Translations under genes and position numbers: made by a program
From: Alphaproteobacteria bacterium
GTDB lineage: Bacteria; Pseudomonadota; Alphaproteobacteria; Ferrovibrionales; Ferrovibrionaceae
Assembly (NCBI GenBank): GCA_026126165.1
Contig: JAHCJR010000015.1
Span: 1 to 50,179 of the forward strand
Length of the DNA stretch: 50,179 nucleotides
Direction of reading: 5' to 3'
In this document: positions 1-9,108 of the stretch, piece by piece
How the letters are laid out: each line of letters begins with the position of its first letter
How positions within the stretch are numbered: position 1 is the stretch's first letter
Notes under the pieces: generated by a model
What the model saw: only the letters and a program-made list of their open reading frames with translations
Databases searched by the model: none
Told to the model about the DNA's origin: nothing

Positions 1-609
1 GCGCCAGAGGCAGCGCGGGCGCTCGCCTTTCGCCCCACGCAGCTCCTCGTGCAACCGGACCAGGCGCCCCGCTTCCGCGCGCACCGCCTCGCTCTCCATC
101 TCTGCCGCCACCGTCCTGACCACGGCTCCGCCCGGCAGCAGGCCGGCCAGGGCCTCGGTCAGGCGGCTGCGCTGCGCGGCGTCCTCGATGCGGCGCGAGA
201 CGCTGATCTCCCGGTGACTGGGCAGATAGACCAGGGCGCGGCCGGGCAGGGAGATGGCGGCGGTCAGGCCGACCCCCTTGTCGCGATCTGCATCCTTGCG
301 CACCTGCACGAGAATCCATTGCCCCTCATGCAGAAGCTTTTCGATCGGCCGCGTCTCGCCGCCTCGTTCCCCATCCGCCGCCAATGCCTGCGCATCGGCG
401 CGGTTGAGAAAGCCGGCGCGCGGCAGGCCGAGATCGACGAAAGCGGCCTGGATGCCGCTTGCCACCCGGCTGACGCGGCCAAGCCAGATGGAGCCGACGA
501 GACTCGGCTGGTCGGTTTCCTCGACCAGCAGTTCGGCGAGATGGCCGCCCTCGGTCACCGCGATGCGGGTCTCGATCGGGCCCGCCTCGATCAGGATCTC
601 GACGCTCAT
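1..609 (-). CDS. rng: Ribonuclease E/G family protein, N-terminal part (3' end outside window)
   Basis: Endoribonuclease of the RNase E/G family, acting in rRNA maturation and mRNA decay in the cytoplasm. About 203 N-terminal residues are visible; the rest lies beyond the left edge. The start MSVEILIEAG is typical of RNase G. An S1-like RNA-binding segment follows at about residues 38-70 (GSIWLGRV, then IQAAFVDLG and AGFL), which is the family hallmark. The ATG at 609-607 overlaps the maf stop (ATGA), so the two genes are translationally coupled. The order infA-maf-rng is common in alphaproteobacteria. The catalytic Asp residues and zinc link cannot be seen here, so RNase G rather than a full RNase E is inferred from context. 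Confidence 0.9.
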   Translation of the reverse strand, partial: MSVEILIEAGPIETRIAVTEGGHLAELLVEETDQPSLVGSIWLGRVSRVASGIQAAFVDLGLPRAGFLNRADAQALAADGERGGETRPIEKLLHEGQWILVQVRKDADRDKGVGLTAAISLPGRALVYLPSHREISVSRRIEDAAQRSRLTEALAGLLPGGAVVRTVAAEMESEAVRAEAGRLVRLHEELRGAKGERPRCLWR

Positions 610-1184
610 CGCCAGACCTCGATCCCCGCGGCTTCGAGCAGCCCGGCTGTCTCGCAAAGCGGCAGGCCGACCACGTTGCTGTAGGAGCCGCCGATCCAGT
701 CGACCAGCGCCCCGGCGCGCCCCTGGATGGCATAGCCGCCGGCCTTGCCCTGCCATTCGCCGCTCGCCAGATAGGCCGCGGTCTCGGCCCGGGAGAGCCG
801 CTTGAACCTGACCTGGGTGGTGACCAGCCGGCGCCTCAGCCGGCCGTCCGGATCGAGCACCGCGATCGCCGTGTGGACCCGATGCCGGCGTCCCGAAAGC
901 AGCGCCAGGCAGGCGCGCGCCTCCTCCTCCGAGATCGCCTTGGGCAGGATGCGGCGGCCGCAGGCCACCACCGTGTCGGCGGCAAGGATGACAGAGCCCT
1001 CGCGCCCGGTCGCCGCAAGGCGCGCTTTCGCCTCCGCCAGCCGCAGTGCCAGCCGGTCGGGCTTTTCCCGAGGCAGGGGGGTTTCGTCGAGTTCGGCCGG
1101 TTCGATCGCGTCCGGCGTCAGGCCGATCTGGCGCAGCAGGTCCAGCCGCCGCGGGCTCGCCGATGCGAGTACCAGTGCGGGCAT
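606..1184 (-). CDS. maf: Maf-like nucleoside triphosphate pyrophosphatase
   Basis: Maf family house-cleaning nucleotide pyrophosphatase, hydrolysing non-canonical or modified NTPs to monophosphates in the cytoplasm. The 192-residue protein starts MPALVLASASPRRLDLL, the family signature in which the SASPRR loop binds the phosphates. AADTVVACG at about residues 67-76 carries the conserved acidic residue of the active site, and the length is normal. It starts 13 bases after infA and overlaps the rng start by four bases. Which Maf subtype it is (dTTP/UTP or 7-methyl-GTP preference) cannot be decided by eye. Confidence 0.93.
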   Translation of the reverse strand: MPALVLASASPRRLDLLRQIGLTPDAIEPAELDETPLPREKPDRLALRLAEAKARLAATGREGSVILAADTVVACGRRILPKAISEEEARACLALLSGRRHRVHTAIAVLDPDGRLRRRLVTTQVRFKRLSRAETAAYLASGEWQGKAGGYAIQGRAGALVDWIGGSYSNVVGLPLCETAGLLEAAGIEVWR

Positions 1185-1197
1185 TCCCCGCCGGCCT

Positions 1198-1416
1198 TCA
1201 CTTGTAGCGGAAGGTGATGCGACCCTTGGTCAGGTCGTAGGGCGTCATTTCCACCATGACCCGGTCCCCCGCCAGGACGCGGATGCGGTTCTTGCGCATC
1301 TTGCCCGAGGTATGGGCCAGGACCTCGTGGTCGTTTTCGAGCTTCACGCGAAACATGGCATTCGGCAGCAGTTCGGTGACCACGCCCGGAAACTCCAGCA
1401 GTTCCTCCTTCGCCAT
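1198..1416 (-). CDS. infA: Translation initiation factor IF-1
   Basis: IF-1, a single OB-fold protein that occupies the ribosomal A site during initiation. At 72 residues it is exactly the usual length, starting [11 protein letters not shown] and containing the conserved [14 protein letters not shown] and [12 protein letters not shown] segments. A purine-rich site (AAAGGGA) lies upstream of the ATG. It is the first gene after a 136-base gap that contains a good sigma-70-type promoter, so it probably heads an infA-maf-rng transcript, with possible read-through from the his genes upstream. Confidence 0.98.
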   Translation of the reverse strand: MAKEELLEFPGVVTELLPNAMFRVKLENDHEVLAHTSGKMRKNRIRVLAGDRVMVEMTPYDLTKGRITFRYK

Positions 1417-1449
1417 CCGATCCCTTTCGGCTGATTTGAAACCGGCTGG

Positions 1450-1478
1450 AACATGCGGTCTCGGCGGCCCGAGGTCAA
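1450..1478 (-). promoter_or_regulatory. Predicted sigma-70-type promoter of infA
   Basis: On the minus strand TTGACC at 1478-1473 is followed after 17 bases by CATGTT at 1455-1450. It sits about 35-60 bases upstream of the infA start. The -35 differs from consensus at one position and the spacing is optimal. This is a prediction from sequence only. Confidence 0.5.
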
Positions 1479-1552
1479 GGCGTAAGCGGCGTCGCCGAGG
1501 TGCAATTACCGCATGGAAACCATGTCCGCGACGACTCGCCCAGGCGCCTGTC

Positions 1553-1999
1553 TCAGCCGACGCTGCTGCGCGGACCAGGATCGAAGCGGTCCTTGATGCG
1601 CTTCATCAGCCCGTCGCGCACCCCGCGATAGGCCTCGAGAAGCTGCTCGCGCGAGCCCTGCAGCAGGGTCGGATCGAAGGTGTTCCAGAACTCGACCTCG
1701 CAGGCCATGGTGCGGGTCAGCTCGATGGCGCTGTGCTGGGCTTCCGGGCTCAGCGTGATGACGAGATCGAAGGAGCTGTCTTCCAGGTCGTCGAAGGCCT
1801 TGGCGCGATGCCGGCTCATGTCGATGCCGATCTCGTCCATGACCTCGATCATGAACGGATCGCTTTCGCCGCGCCGCACGCCGACCGAATCGACGAAGAC
1901 GCGGTGTCCGAACAGATGCTTGAGGATGCCCTCCGCCATCGGCGAGCGCACCGAGTTCATGGTGCAGGCGAACAGCACGCTCCCCGGAAGGTGCCCCAT
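1553..1999 (-). CDS. Low-molecular-weight protein-tyrosine phosphatase family (ArsC-like fold)
   Basis: Cytoplasmic phosphatase or reductase of the low-molecular-weight PTP superfamily, 148 residues. The N-terminal active-site loop is CTMNSVRS, a CX5R motif starting at Cys12, placed as in this family. Near the C-terminus the usual DP general-acid pair is probably NTFDPTLL. In alphaproteobacteria this gene commonly sits between UPF0262 and infA, as here, so it is probably a housekeeping phosphatase. Thioredoxin-coupled arsenate reductase is the other option, since the two share a fold and nothing around it points to arsenic. It starts 5 bases after UPF0262. Confidence 0.85.
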   Translation of the reverse strand: MGHLPGSVLFACTMNSVRSPMAEGILKHLFGHRVFVDSVGVRRGESDPFMIEVMDEIGIDMSRHRAKAFDDLEDSSFDLVITLSPEAQHSAIELTRTMACEVEFWNTFDPTLLQGSREQLLEAYRGVRDGLMKRIKDRFDPGPRSSVG

Positions 2000-2004
2000 G
2001 CGCG

Positions 2005-2493
2005 CTACTGCCGGATATGCAGGACGCAGATCAGGGTGAAGAGCCGCCGCGCCGTATCGAAGTCGATATCGATCTTGCCGGCCAGCCGGTCGAGCAGAAG
2101 CTGCGAGCCCTCGTTATGGATGCCGCGCCTGCCCATGTCGATCGCCTCGATGCGCGACGGGCTCGCGGTCCGGATCGCCTGGTAATAGCTGTCGCAGATG
2201 GCGAAGTAGTCCTTGACCACCCGGCGGAACGAAGTGAGCGACAGGCCGATGCGCCCGAGCGGCGCGCCATCCTCGGCGCGGATATCGAAGAGCAGCCGGT
2301 TCTCCTCGATGGCGAGGTGCAGCGCATAGGGTCCGCCATGCTCGCCGCGCGGGCAGAAAAAATTCTGCTCCAGCAGGTCGTAGATGGCGACCTTGCGTTC
2401 ATGCTCGACCTCGGGGCTGCGCCGCATCACCGTCCTCTCGTCGAGCGTGACGCTGACGAGACGGTAGCGGTCCTCGCCCTTGGGTTCGTTCAT
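2005..2493 (-). CDS. UPF0262 family protein
   Basis: A conserved alphaproteobacterial protein of unknown function, 162 residues. The segments [13 protein letters not shown] and [14 protein letters not shown] and the motif [18 protein letters not shown] at the C-terminus match my memory of UPF0262. There is no signal peptide or membrane segment. The ATG overlaps the hisD stop by four bases (ATGA), so it is translated together with hisD. The position between hisD and the phosphatase gene is conserved in many alphaproteobacteria, but no function should be inferred from it. Confidence 0.88.
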   Translation of the reverse strand: MNEPKGEDRYRLVSVTLDERTVMRRSPEVEHERKVAIYDLLEQNFFCPRGEHGGPYALHLAIEENRLLFDIRAEDGAPLGRIGLSLTSFRRVVKDYFAICDSYYQAIRTASPSRIEAIDMGRRGIHNEGSQLLLDRLAGKIDIDFDTARRLFTLICVLHIRQ

Positions 2494-3788
2494 GAGCTGC
2501 GATTGAGCCTGATGGAGACCGATCTGGCATGGGCGCCGAGACCCTCGGCCTCCGCCAGGCGGATGGCCGCCTCGCCGATGCCGGCGAGGCTCATGGCATC
2601 GCAGCGGACCAGGGTCGTGCGCTTCATGAAATCGAGTACCGAAAGGCCCGAGGAGAAACGCGCCGAGCGGGCGGTCGGCAGCACGTGATTGGGTCCCGCG
2701 ACATAATCGCCGATCGCCTCCGGCGTATGGCGTCCAAGGAAGATTGCTCCGGCATTGCGGACCCGCGCGGCGAGCGCGTCCGGCTCCGCCACCGCGAGTT
2801 CCAGGTGTTCCGGGGCGATGCGGTCGATCAGGGGCAGCGCATCGGCGAGGCGCTTCACCAGGATGATGGCGCCATGATCCCGCCAGCTCGCCCGCGCGAT
2901 TTCCGCGCGCGGCAGGAGGGCAAGCTGCGCCTCCACCGCCCGCCCGACGGCCTGCGCGAATGCGGCATCGTCGGTGATCAGGATGGACTGCGCCGCCTCG
3001 TCATGCTCGGCCTGCGAGAGCAGGTCGGCGGCAATCCAAGAAGGATCGTTCTCGCCATCGGCCACGACGAGAATCTCCGATGGGCCGGCGATCATGTCGA
3101 TGCCGACGGTGCCGAAGACCTGCCGCTTGGCAGCCGCCACATAGGCATTGCCCGGGCCGACGATCTTGGCCACGGGGCGGATCGTCGCCGTGCCGAAGGC
3201 GAGCGCGGCTACCGCCTGCGCGCCGCCGATGCGATAGATTTCCTCGATGCCGGCAAGCCGCGCGGCGGCGAGGACCAGTGGATTGACCTTGCCCTCGGGC
3301 GTCGGCATCACCATGACCCGCCGCTCGACCCCCGCTACCCGGGCGGGGATGGCATTCATCAGGACCGAGGAGGGGTAGGCCGCGGTGCCGCCCGGCACGT
3401 AGAGGCCGACCGCCTCGATCGCCGTCCAGCGGTGTCCGAGCTCTACCCCGGCATCGTCGGTGAAGCGCTCGTCGGCGGGCAGCGAGCGACGGTGGAACGC
3501 CTCGATGCGCGCCGCCGCGAGCCGGAGCGAATCCAGCACCGCGCCATCGCAGGCATCGACGGCGCGCGCGATCTCATCCTCGCCGATCGCCATGGTCGAT
3601 GCCTCGAGCGCGAAGCGGTCGAAGCGGCGGGTGCAGTCGATCACCGCCGCATCGCCGCGCGCACGGACATCGGCGATGATCCGGGCCACCGCCTGGCCGA
3701 CATCCTCCGATGCCTCCCGCTTGGCCGCGAGCAGCGCCGCGAAAGCCGCCTCGAAATCCGGGGAAGCCGCGTCCAGCTCAAGCGGCAT
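2490..3788 (-). CDS. hisD: Histidinol dehydrogenase
   Basis: Catalyses the last two steps of histidine synthesis, the NAD-dependent four-electron oxidation of L-histidinol to L-histidine, as a zinc homodimer in the cytoplasm. It has 432 residues, the usual length. Visible family segments include [47 protein letters not shown] and [12 protein letters not shown], where the Gln and His lie at the zinc/active site. The C-terminal stretch around [16 protein letters not shown] is also diagnostic. Its start overlaps the end of hisG by 11 bases, an operon arrangement common in alphaproteobacteria. Confidence 0.97.
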   Translation of the reverse strand: MPLELDAASPDFEAAFAALLAAKREASEDVGQAVARIIADVRARGDAAVIDCTRRFDRFALEASTMAIGEDEIARAVDACDGAVLDSLRLAAARIEAFHRRSLPADERFTDDAGVELGHRWTAIEAVGLYVPGGTAAYPSSVLMNAIPARVAGVERRVMVMPTPEGKVNPLVLAAARLAGIEEIYRIGGAQAVAALAFGTATIRPVAKIVGPGNAYVAAAKRQVFGTVGIDMIAGPSEILVVADGENDPSWIAADLLSQAEHDEAAQSILITDDAAFAQAVGRAVEAQLALLPRAEIARASWRDHGAIILVKRLADALPLIDRIAPEHLELAVAEPDALAARVRNAGAIFLGRHTPEAIGDYVAGPNHVLPTARSARFSSGLSVLDFMKRTTLVRCDAMSLAGIGEAAIRLAEAEGLGAHARSVSIRLNRSS

Positions 3789-4443
3789 TCGCCGCCTCCC
3801 GGAATCGCCCGATCCAGTCGTTCATCTCGACCGGGCGGGTCTTCAGCGCGGCGCGATTGACCACCAGGCGCGACGTGATCTCGGCGATGGTTTCGACCTC
3901 GACCAGTCCGTTGGCCTTCAGCGTCTCGCCGGTCGAGACCAGATCGACGATGCGCCGGCAGAGGCCGAGCTGGGGCGCCAGTTCCATGGCTCCATTGAGC
4001 TTGATGCATTCCGCCTGCACGCCGCGCGCGGCGAAATGCCGCTGCGTGATGCCCGGATACTTGGTGGCGACGCGCACATGGCTCCAGCGCACCGGATTGT
4101 CGCTGCGCCGCAGCTCGGCCGGTTCCGCCACCACCAGCCGACAGCGACCGATGCCAAGGTCGAGCGGCGCATATATCTCGGAAAAGTCGAACTCCATCAG
4201 CACGTCGTTGCCGGCGACGCCGAGATGGGCGGCGCCGAAGGCGACGAACGTCGCCACGTCGAAGGAGCGCACGCGCACGATGGAGACATGCGGCAGGTTG
4301 GTGGCGAAGCGGAGCTGGCGCGAGCCCGGATCGTCGAAGGCGGCCTCGGGTTCGATTCCCGCGTGGCGGACCAGACCCATCACTTCCTTGAGGATGCGGC
4401 CCTTGGGCAGGGCGATCACCAGGGGCTCGTTGCTTGCTGTCAT
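3778..4443 (-). CDS. hisG: ATP phosphoribosyltransferase, short (HisZ-dependent) form
   Basis: First committed enzyme of histidine synthesis, joining ATP and PRPP to give phosphoribosyl-ATP. The ATG at 4443 gives 221 residues, starting [20 protein letters not shown]. The absence of the C-terminal regulatory domain marks the short HisG(S) form, which normally needs a HisZ partner encoded elsewhere. [13 protein letters not shown] and [13 protein letters not shown], the PRPP loop, are visible. Longer reading to 4545 is possible, but that segment is low-complexity and the chosen ATG forms an ATGA overlap with the stop of the upstream gene. Confidence 0.96.
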   Translation of the reverse strand: MTASNEPLVIALPKGRILKEVMGLVRHAGIEPEAAFDDPGSRQLRFATNLPHVSIVRVRSFDVATFVAFGAAHLGVAGNDVLMEFDFSEIYAPLDLGIGRCRLVVAEPAELRRSDNPVRWSHVRVATKYPGITQRHFAARGVQAECIKLNGAMELAPQLGLCRRIVDLVSTGETLKANGLVEVETIAEITSRLVVNRAALKTRPVEMNDWIGRFREAANAA

Positions 4444-4925
4444 CTGCCCTCTCCATCGCGGCCGGTGGCCGCGTCCTCGCCATGGTCGGGATGGCGCGGC
4501 GTCATCCAGCCCTCGCCGATATCGTTCAGACTGGCATCGATGCATTCCGCCTCGAGCCTCACCAGCGGGCCGCCGGCGAAGACCAGCGTGATGCGCGCCC
4601 GGCCTTCCTCGCGACCGCTCGATGCGATGGCGAGCAGGCTCAGCACCTGGTCCGGGCCGACGCCTTCGAGATCGCGTGTCACGACCTTCTCCACGCCATC
4701 GAAATGCAGGCCGGCGCGGATGCGCTCGCCGCCCTGCTTCTCCCAGCGGTAGCGGTTCAGCAGCAATGCGAAGCGGCGTTCCTTCTGCTGCCAGCGCATC
4801 TGCGCCCGGCTCGTCACCGCGTCCTGCAGGCAGGCGGAAATGACGGCGAGGTCGTCGGCATCCTCGGCGCGCAGCCGCAACCGCCGCGCGCCGGTCCTGC
4901 GGGGATCGCGCCGTTCCGCCACCAT
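4440..4925 (-). CDS. DUF2948 family protein
   Basis: Conserved alphaproteobacterial protein of unknown function, 161 residues from the ATG at 4925. Its core, [21 protein letters not shown] followed by [11 protein letters not shown] and a C-terminal [19 protein letters not shown]-like segment, is what I recall for DUF2948. No membrane segment or signal is seen. It begins 7 bases after murA ends and overlaps hisG by four bases, matching the conserved order murA-DUF2948-hisG. The upstream extension in frame overlaps murA and was rejected as the start. Confidence 0.85.
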   Translation of the reverse strand: MVAERRDPRRTGARRLRLRAEDADDLAVISACLQDAVTSRAQMRWQQKERRFALLLNRYRWEKQGGERIRAGLHFDGVEKVVTRDLEGVGPDQVLSLLAIASSGREEGRARITLVFAGGPLVRLEAECIDASLNDIGEGWMTPRHPDHGEDAATGRDGEGR

Positions 4926-4932
4926 CGCGCCC

Positions 4933-6207
4933 TCAACCCTTGAGCCGCTCGACGACGGCGCCGCAGGCGGCAAGCTTCGCCTCGAGCCGTTCGTAGCCGC
5001 GGTCGAGATGATAGACGCGGTTGACGATGGTCTCGCCTTCCGCCGCAAGCCCCGCGAGCACCAGCGAGACGGAGGCACGCAGGTCGGTCGCCATCACCGG
5101 CGCCCCGGTCAGGCGCGGCACGCCACGCACCAGCGCCGAGGCGCCGTGCACCGTGATGCTGGCGCCCATGCGGGCCAGTTCCGGCACATGCATGAAGCGG
5201 TTCTCGAAGATCGTCTCGGTGATCATCGCCGCGCCCTCGGCGCCGGTCATGAGCGTCATGATCTGCGCCTGCATGTCGGTCGGGAATCCGGGATAGGGCT
5301 GCGTCATCACATCCACGCCTTGCAACCGCCCGTTGGCGCGGCGCACGCGGATGCCGTTGCCTTCCGCCTCGACCAGGACGCCTGCCTCGCGCATCGTCTC
5401 CGCCACCGCGCCGATCAGCTCGACACTGGTGCCCTGCAGCGTGATGTCGCCGCCGGTGATCGCCGCCGCCACGGCGTAGGTTCCGGTCTCGACCCGGTCG
5501 GGCAACACTTCATGGCTGGCGCCGCCGAGCCTTTCCCTGCCTTCCACCACCAGCCGGTCGGTGCCGATGCCGCCGATGCTGGCGCCCATGGCGACCAGAC
5601 AGCGCGTCAGGTCCACGACTTCCGGCTCGCGCGCCGCGTTCTCGATCACCGTCGTGCCGCGGGCGAGCGTCGCCGCCATGAGCAGGTTCTCCGTCGCGCC
5701 GACGGACACCGTGCCGAAGCGCACGGTGGCGCCCCGCAGGCCGCCCTCGGCGCGGGCGCGGATATAGCCGCCCTCGATTTCGATCTCGGCGCCCATTTCG
5801 CGCATCGCTTCGATATGCAGATTGACCGGGCGCGTGCCGATGGCGCAGCCGCCGGGCAGCGAGACTTCGGCCCGGCCGGCGCGGGCGAGCAGGGGGCCGA
5901 GCACGAGGATCGAGGCGCGCATCTTGCGCACGATGTCGTAGGGCGCCAGGGTACCGGTGATGTCGGGGACCGCGAGGCTCAGCCTGTGCCCGCCGGCGGC
6001 TTCGGCCGTCATGTGGGATTCGACGCCATGCTGCGCCAGCAGATGGCGCATGGTGGCGATGTCGGCGAGGTCCGGCACGTTGGACAGCAGGAGCGGCCGG
6101 TCGGTCAGCAGAGATGCCGCCATCAGCGGCAGGGCGGCGTTCTTGGCGCCACTGATCTGGATTGCGCCCTTGAGCGGGACGCCGCCGATGATGCGTATGC
6201 GATCCAT
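4933..6207 (-). CDS. murA: UDP-N-acetylglucosamine 1-carboxyvinyltransferase
   Basis: First committed step of peptidoglycan synthesis, transferring enolpyruvate from PEP to UDP-GlcNAc in the cytoplasm; the target of fosfomycin. It has 424 residues, the normal length. Lys22-Asn23 lie in the [11 protein letters not shown] signature. The catalytic-loop Cys is present at residue 121 in [11 protein letters not shown], so the enzyme should be fosfomycin-sensitive at this position. The C-terminal [14 protein letters not shown] is typical. It heads the tight run murA-DUF2948-hisG-hisD. Confidence 0.98.
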   Translation of the reverse strand: MDRIRIIGGVPLKGAIQISGAKNAALPLMAASLLTDRPLLLSNVPDLADIATMRHLLAQHGVESHMTAEAAGGHRLSLAVPDITGTLAPYDIVRKMRASILVLGPLLARAGRAEVSLPGGCAIGTRPVNLHIEAMREMGAEIEIEGGYIRARAEGGLRGATVRFGTVSVGATENLLMAATLARGTTVIENAAREPEVVDLTRCLVAMGASIGGIGTDRLVVEGRERLGGASHEVLPDRVETGTYAVAAAITGGDITLQGTSVELIGAVAETMREAGVLVEAEGNGIRVRRANGRLQGVDVMTQPYPGFPTDMQAQIMTLMTGAEGAAMITETIFENRFMHVPELARMGASITVHGASALVRGVPRLTGAPVMATDLRASVSLVLAGLAAEGETIVNRVYHLDRGYERLEAKLAACGAVVERLKG

Positions 6208-6274
6208 GCGAAAGCGATCCGGAGACAGGTGCGGGGCCGCGACGGGCCGCGCCGAAATGGTTGGGGTGCGTTCT

Positions 6275-6294
6275 AACGCAGCCGATGCTGCGTT
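6275..6294 (-). promoter_or_regulatory. Perfect 8-bp hairpin in the murA leader
   Basis: AACGCAGC, loop CGAT, GCTGCGTT: a perfect inverted repeat in the 115-base gap between the 59-residue gene and murA. No U-tract follows on either strand, so it is not a standard intrinsic terminator. It may be an mRNA-processing or stability element in the murA 5' leader, or a protein-binding palindrome. Confidence 0.4.
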
Positions 6295-6322
6295 GCAAAT
6301 GCGCCGTTTTCCGGGCGGCCGC

Positions 6323-6502
6323 TCAGGTCGGCCGGTCCGGGTCCGGGGGCTCCCCGCCGATCTCGATCCGCGCGCGCTCCTGCTGCTTGCGCCGGCGAAG
6401 GTTGGCGCGCAGCGCTTCCTCCAGCCGCCGCTGCCGGCTGGCCGCCTCGTCGGGCTCGCGCTCCCGCTTCGGGGTCGCCGGCCCGCCCTGCCGATCGCTC
6501 AT
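6323..6502 (-). CDS. Small charged conserved protein upstream of murA (59 aa)
   Basis: A 59-residue, very Arg/Glu-rich protein. The only recognisable segment is [18 protein letters not shown], which I recall in small hypothetical proteins encoded just upstream of murA in other alphaproteobacteria. It looks like one helix and has no signal or membrane segment. The ATG at 6502 overlaps the stop of the preceding gene (ATGA), supporting real translation. Function is unknown; nucleic-acid or ribosome binding would be a guess from charge alone. Confidence 0.65.
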   Translation of the reverse strand: MSDRQGGPATPKREREPDEAASRQRRLEEALRANLRRRKQQERARIEIGGEPPDPDRPT

Positions 6503-6834
6503 GGCTGCTTCGGCCGGGCAAGCGCCCGGTCCTGCTCTTCCTGGATGGCACGCCGGCGCTCGCGCTCGAGCTGCTCCTCGTGGGGCTGGCGCAGGATCTC
6601 GTGTCCGTCCGGCCGGCGGACGTTGCAGGCGCCCGGATTGCTCCGACAGTAATCGTCCGCCTTGTCTTCCAGCACCGGTCCGAGGCGGGGCCGGGGCGAG
6701 GCGGGCTGGGGCGGCGGGCTGCCGAGCGGGGGTGGCGGATAGGCGCCGATATCGCCCCGGCTCTGTCCCGAAGCGCCGGGCGCGGTCCCCGAAAGCAGAA
6801 GGAGGCCCATGAAAACCGCGACGATTCCCTGCAT
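6499..6834 (-). CDS. Secreted Pro-rich hypothetical protein
   Basis: Unrecognised 111-residue protein with a clear Sec signal: MQGIVAVFMGLLLLSG, followed by a likely AxG-type cleavage near residue 22. The mature part has a proline-rich stretch (YPPPPLGSPPPQPASPRPR) and two cysteines eight residues apart (CRSNPGAC), which could form a disulphide. A charged Glu/Arg tail follows. The ATG at 6834 is preceded by GGGAAAG; an ATG 33 bases upstream would add a basic n-region but has no ribosome site. It is probably periplasmic and is coupled to the 59-residue gene by an ATGA overlap. Confidence 0.6.
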   Translation of the reverse strand: MQGIVAVFMGLLLLSGTAPGASGQSRGDIGAYPPPPLGSPPPQPASPRPRLGPVLEDKADDYCRSNPGACNVRRPDGHEILRQPHEEQLERERRRAIQEEQDRALARPKQP

Positions 6835-6948
6835 TGCCTGTCTTTCCCGAAGGCGCAACCGATACATAATATAGTGGCCGGCGCCGGCTGCGGTTAGTCC
6901 TTGAGGCCCGGAACGGATTGTGGCAGGTTGCCGGCCTTCCGGAACGGC

Positions 6949-7023
6949 GCTGCCGTAGCTCAGGGGTAGAGCATTCCCTTGGTAAGGGAAAGGTCGGTGG
7001 TTCAATTCCACTCGGCAGCACCA
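6949..7023 (+). tRNA. tRNA-Thr (anticodon GGT)
   Basis: A full cloverleaf can be drawn. The acceptor is GCTGCCG/CGGCAGC, the D-arm GCTC...GAGC, the anticodon stem TTCCC/GGGAA with loop TTGGTAA, and the T-arm GGTGG TTCAATT CCACT. The discriminator is A and CCA is encoded (7021-7023). Anticodon GGT reads ACC/ACU threonine codons. Confidence 0.97.
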
Positions 7024-7184
7024 TTTGCGTGATTCCGCCTGGATTTCGGCCGGCCGGTAGTCGGCCTGCCGCAACCGGTCAAGCGCAATCAGCAACCATC
7101 AGTTTAGAATTTGCGCTTCATGATGACGCGTCCGTCGCGCATGATAGGGCGCCTTTCGGCGGGGCGGGGATGGGAAGAGCCGGA

Positions 7185-9101
7185 ATGTCGGGGGAATCAT
7201 CTCAATCGGATCGCGCGGCGCAAAGCTCCGCTTCGTCCGGCTGCGCGGGGCCGGACCAGGAGGTGATGGTCGGTCACTTTCTTCCCGACACCACCCATAT
7301 TCACGTGAATGCCGCCCTGGCCGCCGCCCATGGTCGCCGGCCGGAAGAGATGATCGGCCGGCGCTTCATCGCCACGGTACCGGAGGACTATCGCCCGCGG
7401 CTCCTGGCCGGCCTTGCCGCCTGCAGGCCGGAACGGCCGCATTTCGTGTTCGAGCATCCGGTGCGGGTGGCGGATGGCGGGCTGCGCTGGCATCGCTGGA
7501 CCAACTGCGCCAATTTCGACGCGACGGGCCGGCTTCGCGACTTCACCTCGTTCGGTCACGACATCACCGAGTTCCGCCAGGCCCAGCAGGACCGCGACGC
7601 GGCGCGGCGCCGGCTCGACACGATCCTCGACCATTCGCCGGTCGGCATCGTCTATACCTCGCCCGAAGGGCGCATCACCTATGCGAACCGGCGCGCCGGC
7701 GAGCTGCTCGGGCTGGAGCCGGCGGAGTTCCTGGCCGGCGCCTGGCGCGGCCGGCTGGTCGACCCGGTGCCGGAGGTTCTGGCGGAGATGAGCCGCGCCA
7801 ACTACCAGGCCGGGCAGCCCTGGAGCGTCCTCGCGCGCGCGCGCGGCGCGGGCGAGGCCGTGCTTACCCTCTTTGTGCAGTTCACGCCCGAGCGTGGCGC
7901 GGATGGCGCGGTCGTGGCCTGGATCGCCACCATGACCGACCTCACGCCGCAGGCCGAGACCAACCGCCGGCTCGCCGAGAGCGAGAGGCGCTATCTGAGC
8001 CTGTGCGCCGACGCACCCGTCGGCATCTTTCATACCGACCGTCATGGCCGGCTCGTCTATGTGAACGGCAAGTATACCGAGTTGACCGGGCTGACGCTCG
8101 ATGCGGCGCAGCGCATCCGCCGCTTCTGCAATCATGCCGGCGCGCAGCGGGACGAACTGCTCGGCGCCTGGCGGCGCCAGCGCCTCGATGGCCAGCCCAC
8201 AAGCATCGAGATCGAATACCAGCATCCGGCGGGGGGCGAGATGCGTTGGCTCTTCTGCCAGTCGACGCCGCTGCATGACGAGACCGGCGCGGTCGCCGGC
8301 TTCGTCGGCACCGTGACCGACCTGACAGAACGAAGGCGCGCCGAGGACGCGCTGCGCGAAGCCTTCGAGGCGGCGGAGCTCGCCAACCGCGCCAAGAGCC
8401 GCTTTCTCGCCACCATGAGCCACGAGTTGCGCACGCCGCTCAATGCCATCATCGGCTTCTCCGAGCTTCTGCTGGGGAACTCCTGCGGCCGGCTCGAGGC
8501 GCGCCAGCGCGAATACGTGGCCGACATCCTCGCGAGCGGCCAGCACCTGCACAACCTCATCACCGACATTCTGGACATCGCCCGCATCGAGAGCGGCCAG
8601 CATCGCCCGCAACCCGAACGGATGGATCTGGGGCAGGTCTGCCGGACCGCCATGCGCATGATGCGCGAGCGGGCCGTAGCCGAGGGCGTCGTGCTCCGCG
8701 AGCAGGGCTTCGGCAAGCTGCCGGAGATCGAGGCCGATCCGCGCATGCTGCGCCAGGTGGTGCTGAACCTTCTGGGCAATGCCATCCGTCATACGCCGCG
8801 CGGCGGTACCGTCAGCGTGCATGGCGCCCTGACCGGCGAGGGCGTGCTGATCGAGGTGCGCGATACCGGCTGCGGCATTCCGGCCCGGGAACTGCCGAAA
8901 CTGACCCAGCCCTTCTACCAGGTGGACAGCGATGTCTCGCGCGTCTCCAACGGCGTCGGCCTCGGCCTGTTCATCGTCCGCCGGCTGGTCGAGGCCCATG
9001 GCGGCCGGCTGCGCATGCGGAGCCGCATGGGCGAGGGCACGCAGGTCGAGATCCTGCTCCCCGAAAGCTGCATCCAGAAAAGCGGCGTTCCGGCGGCCTA
9101 G
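7185..9101 (+). CDS. Soluble PAS-domain sensor histidine kinase
   Basis: Cytoplasmic sensor kinase of 638 residues with no membrane segment. Three PAS domains are visible at about residues 20-135, 145-260 (LDTILDHSPVGIVYTSPEG) and 270-385 (DAPVGIFHTDRHGRLVYVN). HisKA follows with the phospho-accepting His413 in MSHELRTPLN, then HATPase_c with its N box (LLGNAIRH), DTGCGIPA and GVGLGLFIVRRLV. The start is uncertain: ATG 7185 has a purine-rich GGGAAGAG site, while ATG 7170 would add five residues. It converges on an Hpt gene and a receiver gene, suggesting a phosphorelay. The ligand or cofactor of the PAS domains cannot be read from sequence. Confidence 0.92.
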   Translation: MSGESSQSDRAAQSSASSGCAGPDQEVMVGHFLPDTTHIHVNAALAAAHGRRPEEMIGRRFIATVPEDYRPRLLAGLAACRPERPHFVFEHPVRVADGGLRWHRWTNCANFDATGRLRDFTSFGHDITEFRQAQQDRDAARRRLDTILDHSPVGIVYTSPEGRITYANRRAGELLGLEPAEFLAGAWRGRLVDPVPEVLAEMSRANYQAGQPWSVLARARGAGEAVLTLFVQFTPERGADGAVVAWIATMTDLTPQAETNRRLAESERRYLSLCADAPVGIFHTDRHGRLVYVNGKYTELTGLTLDAAQRIRRFCNHAGAQRDELLGAWRRQRLDGQPTSIEIEYQHPAGGEMRWLFCQSTPLHDETGAVAGFVGTVTDLTERRRAEDALREAFEAAELANRAKSRFLATMSHELRTPLNAIIGFSELLLGNSCGRLEARQREYVADILASGQHLHNLITDILDIARIESGQHRPQPERMDLGQVCRTAMRMMRERAVAEGVVLREQGFGKLPEIEADPRMLRQVVLNLLGNAIRHTPRGGTVSVHGALTGEGVLIEVRDTGCGIPARELPKLTQPFYQVDSDVSRVSNGVGLGLFIVRRLVEAHGGRLRMRSRMGEGTQVEILLPESCIQKSGVPAA

Positions 9102-9108
9102 CCGCCTG

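Noticed and set aside
1553-1999. Arsenic resistance locus based on the ArsC-like protein
   Set aside because: No arsB, acr3 or arsR gene nearby; the gene sits in a conserved housekeeping order with UPF0262 and infA.
6949-7023. tRNA-Thr as an integration site for a mobile element
   Set aside because: No integrase gene and no repeat of the tRNA 3' end was found downstream; the following genes are ordinary chromosomal ones.
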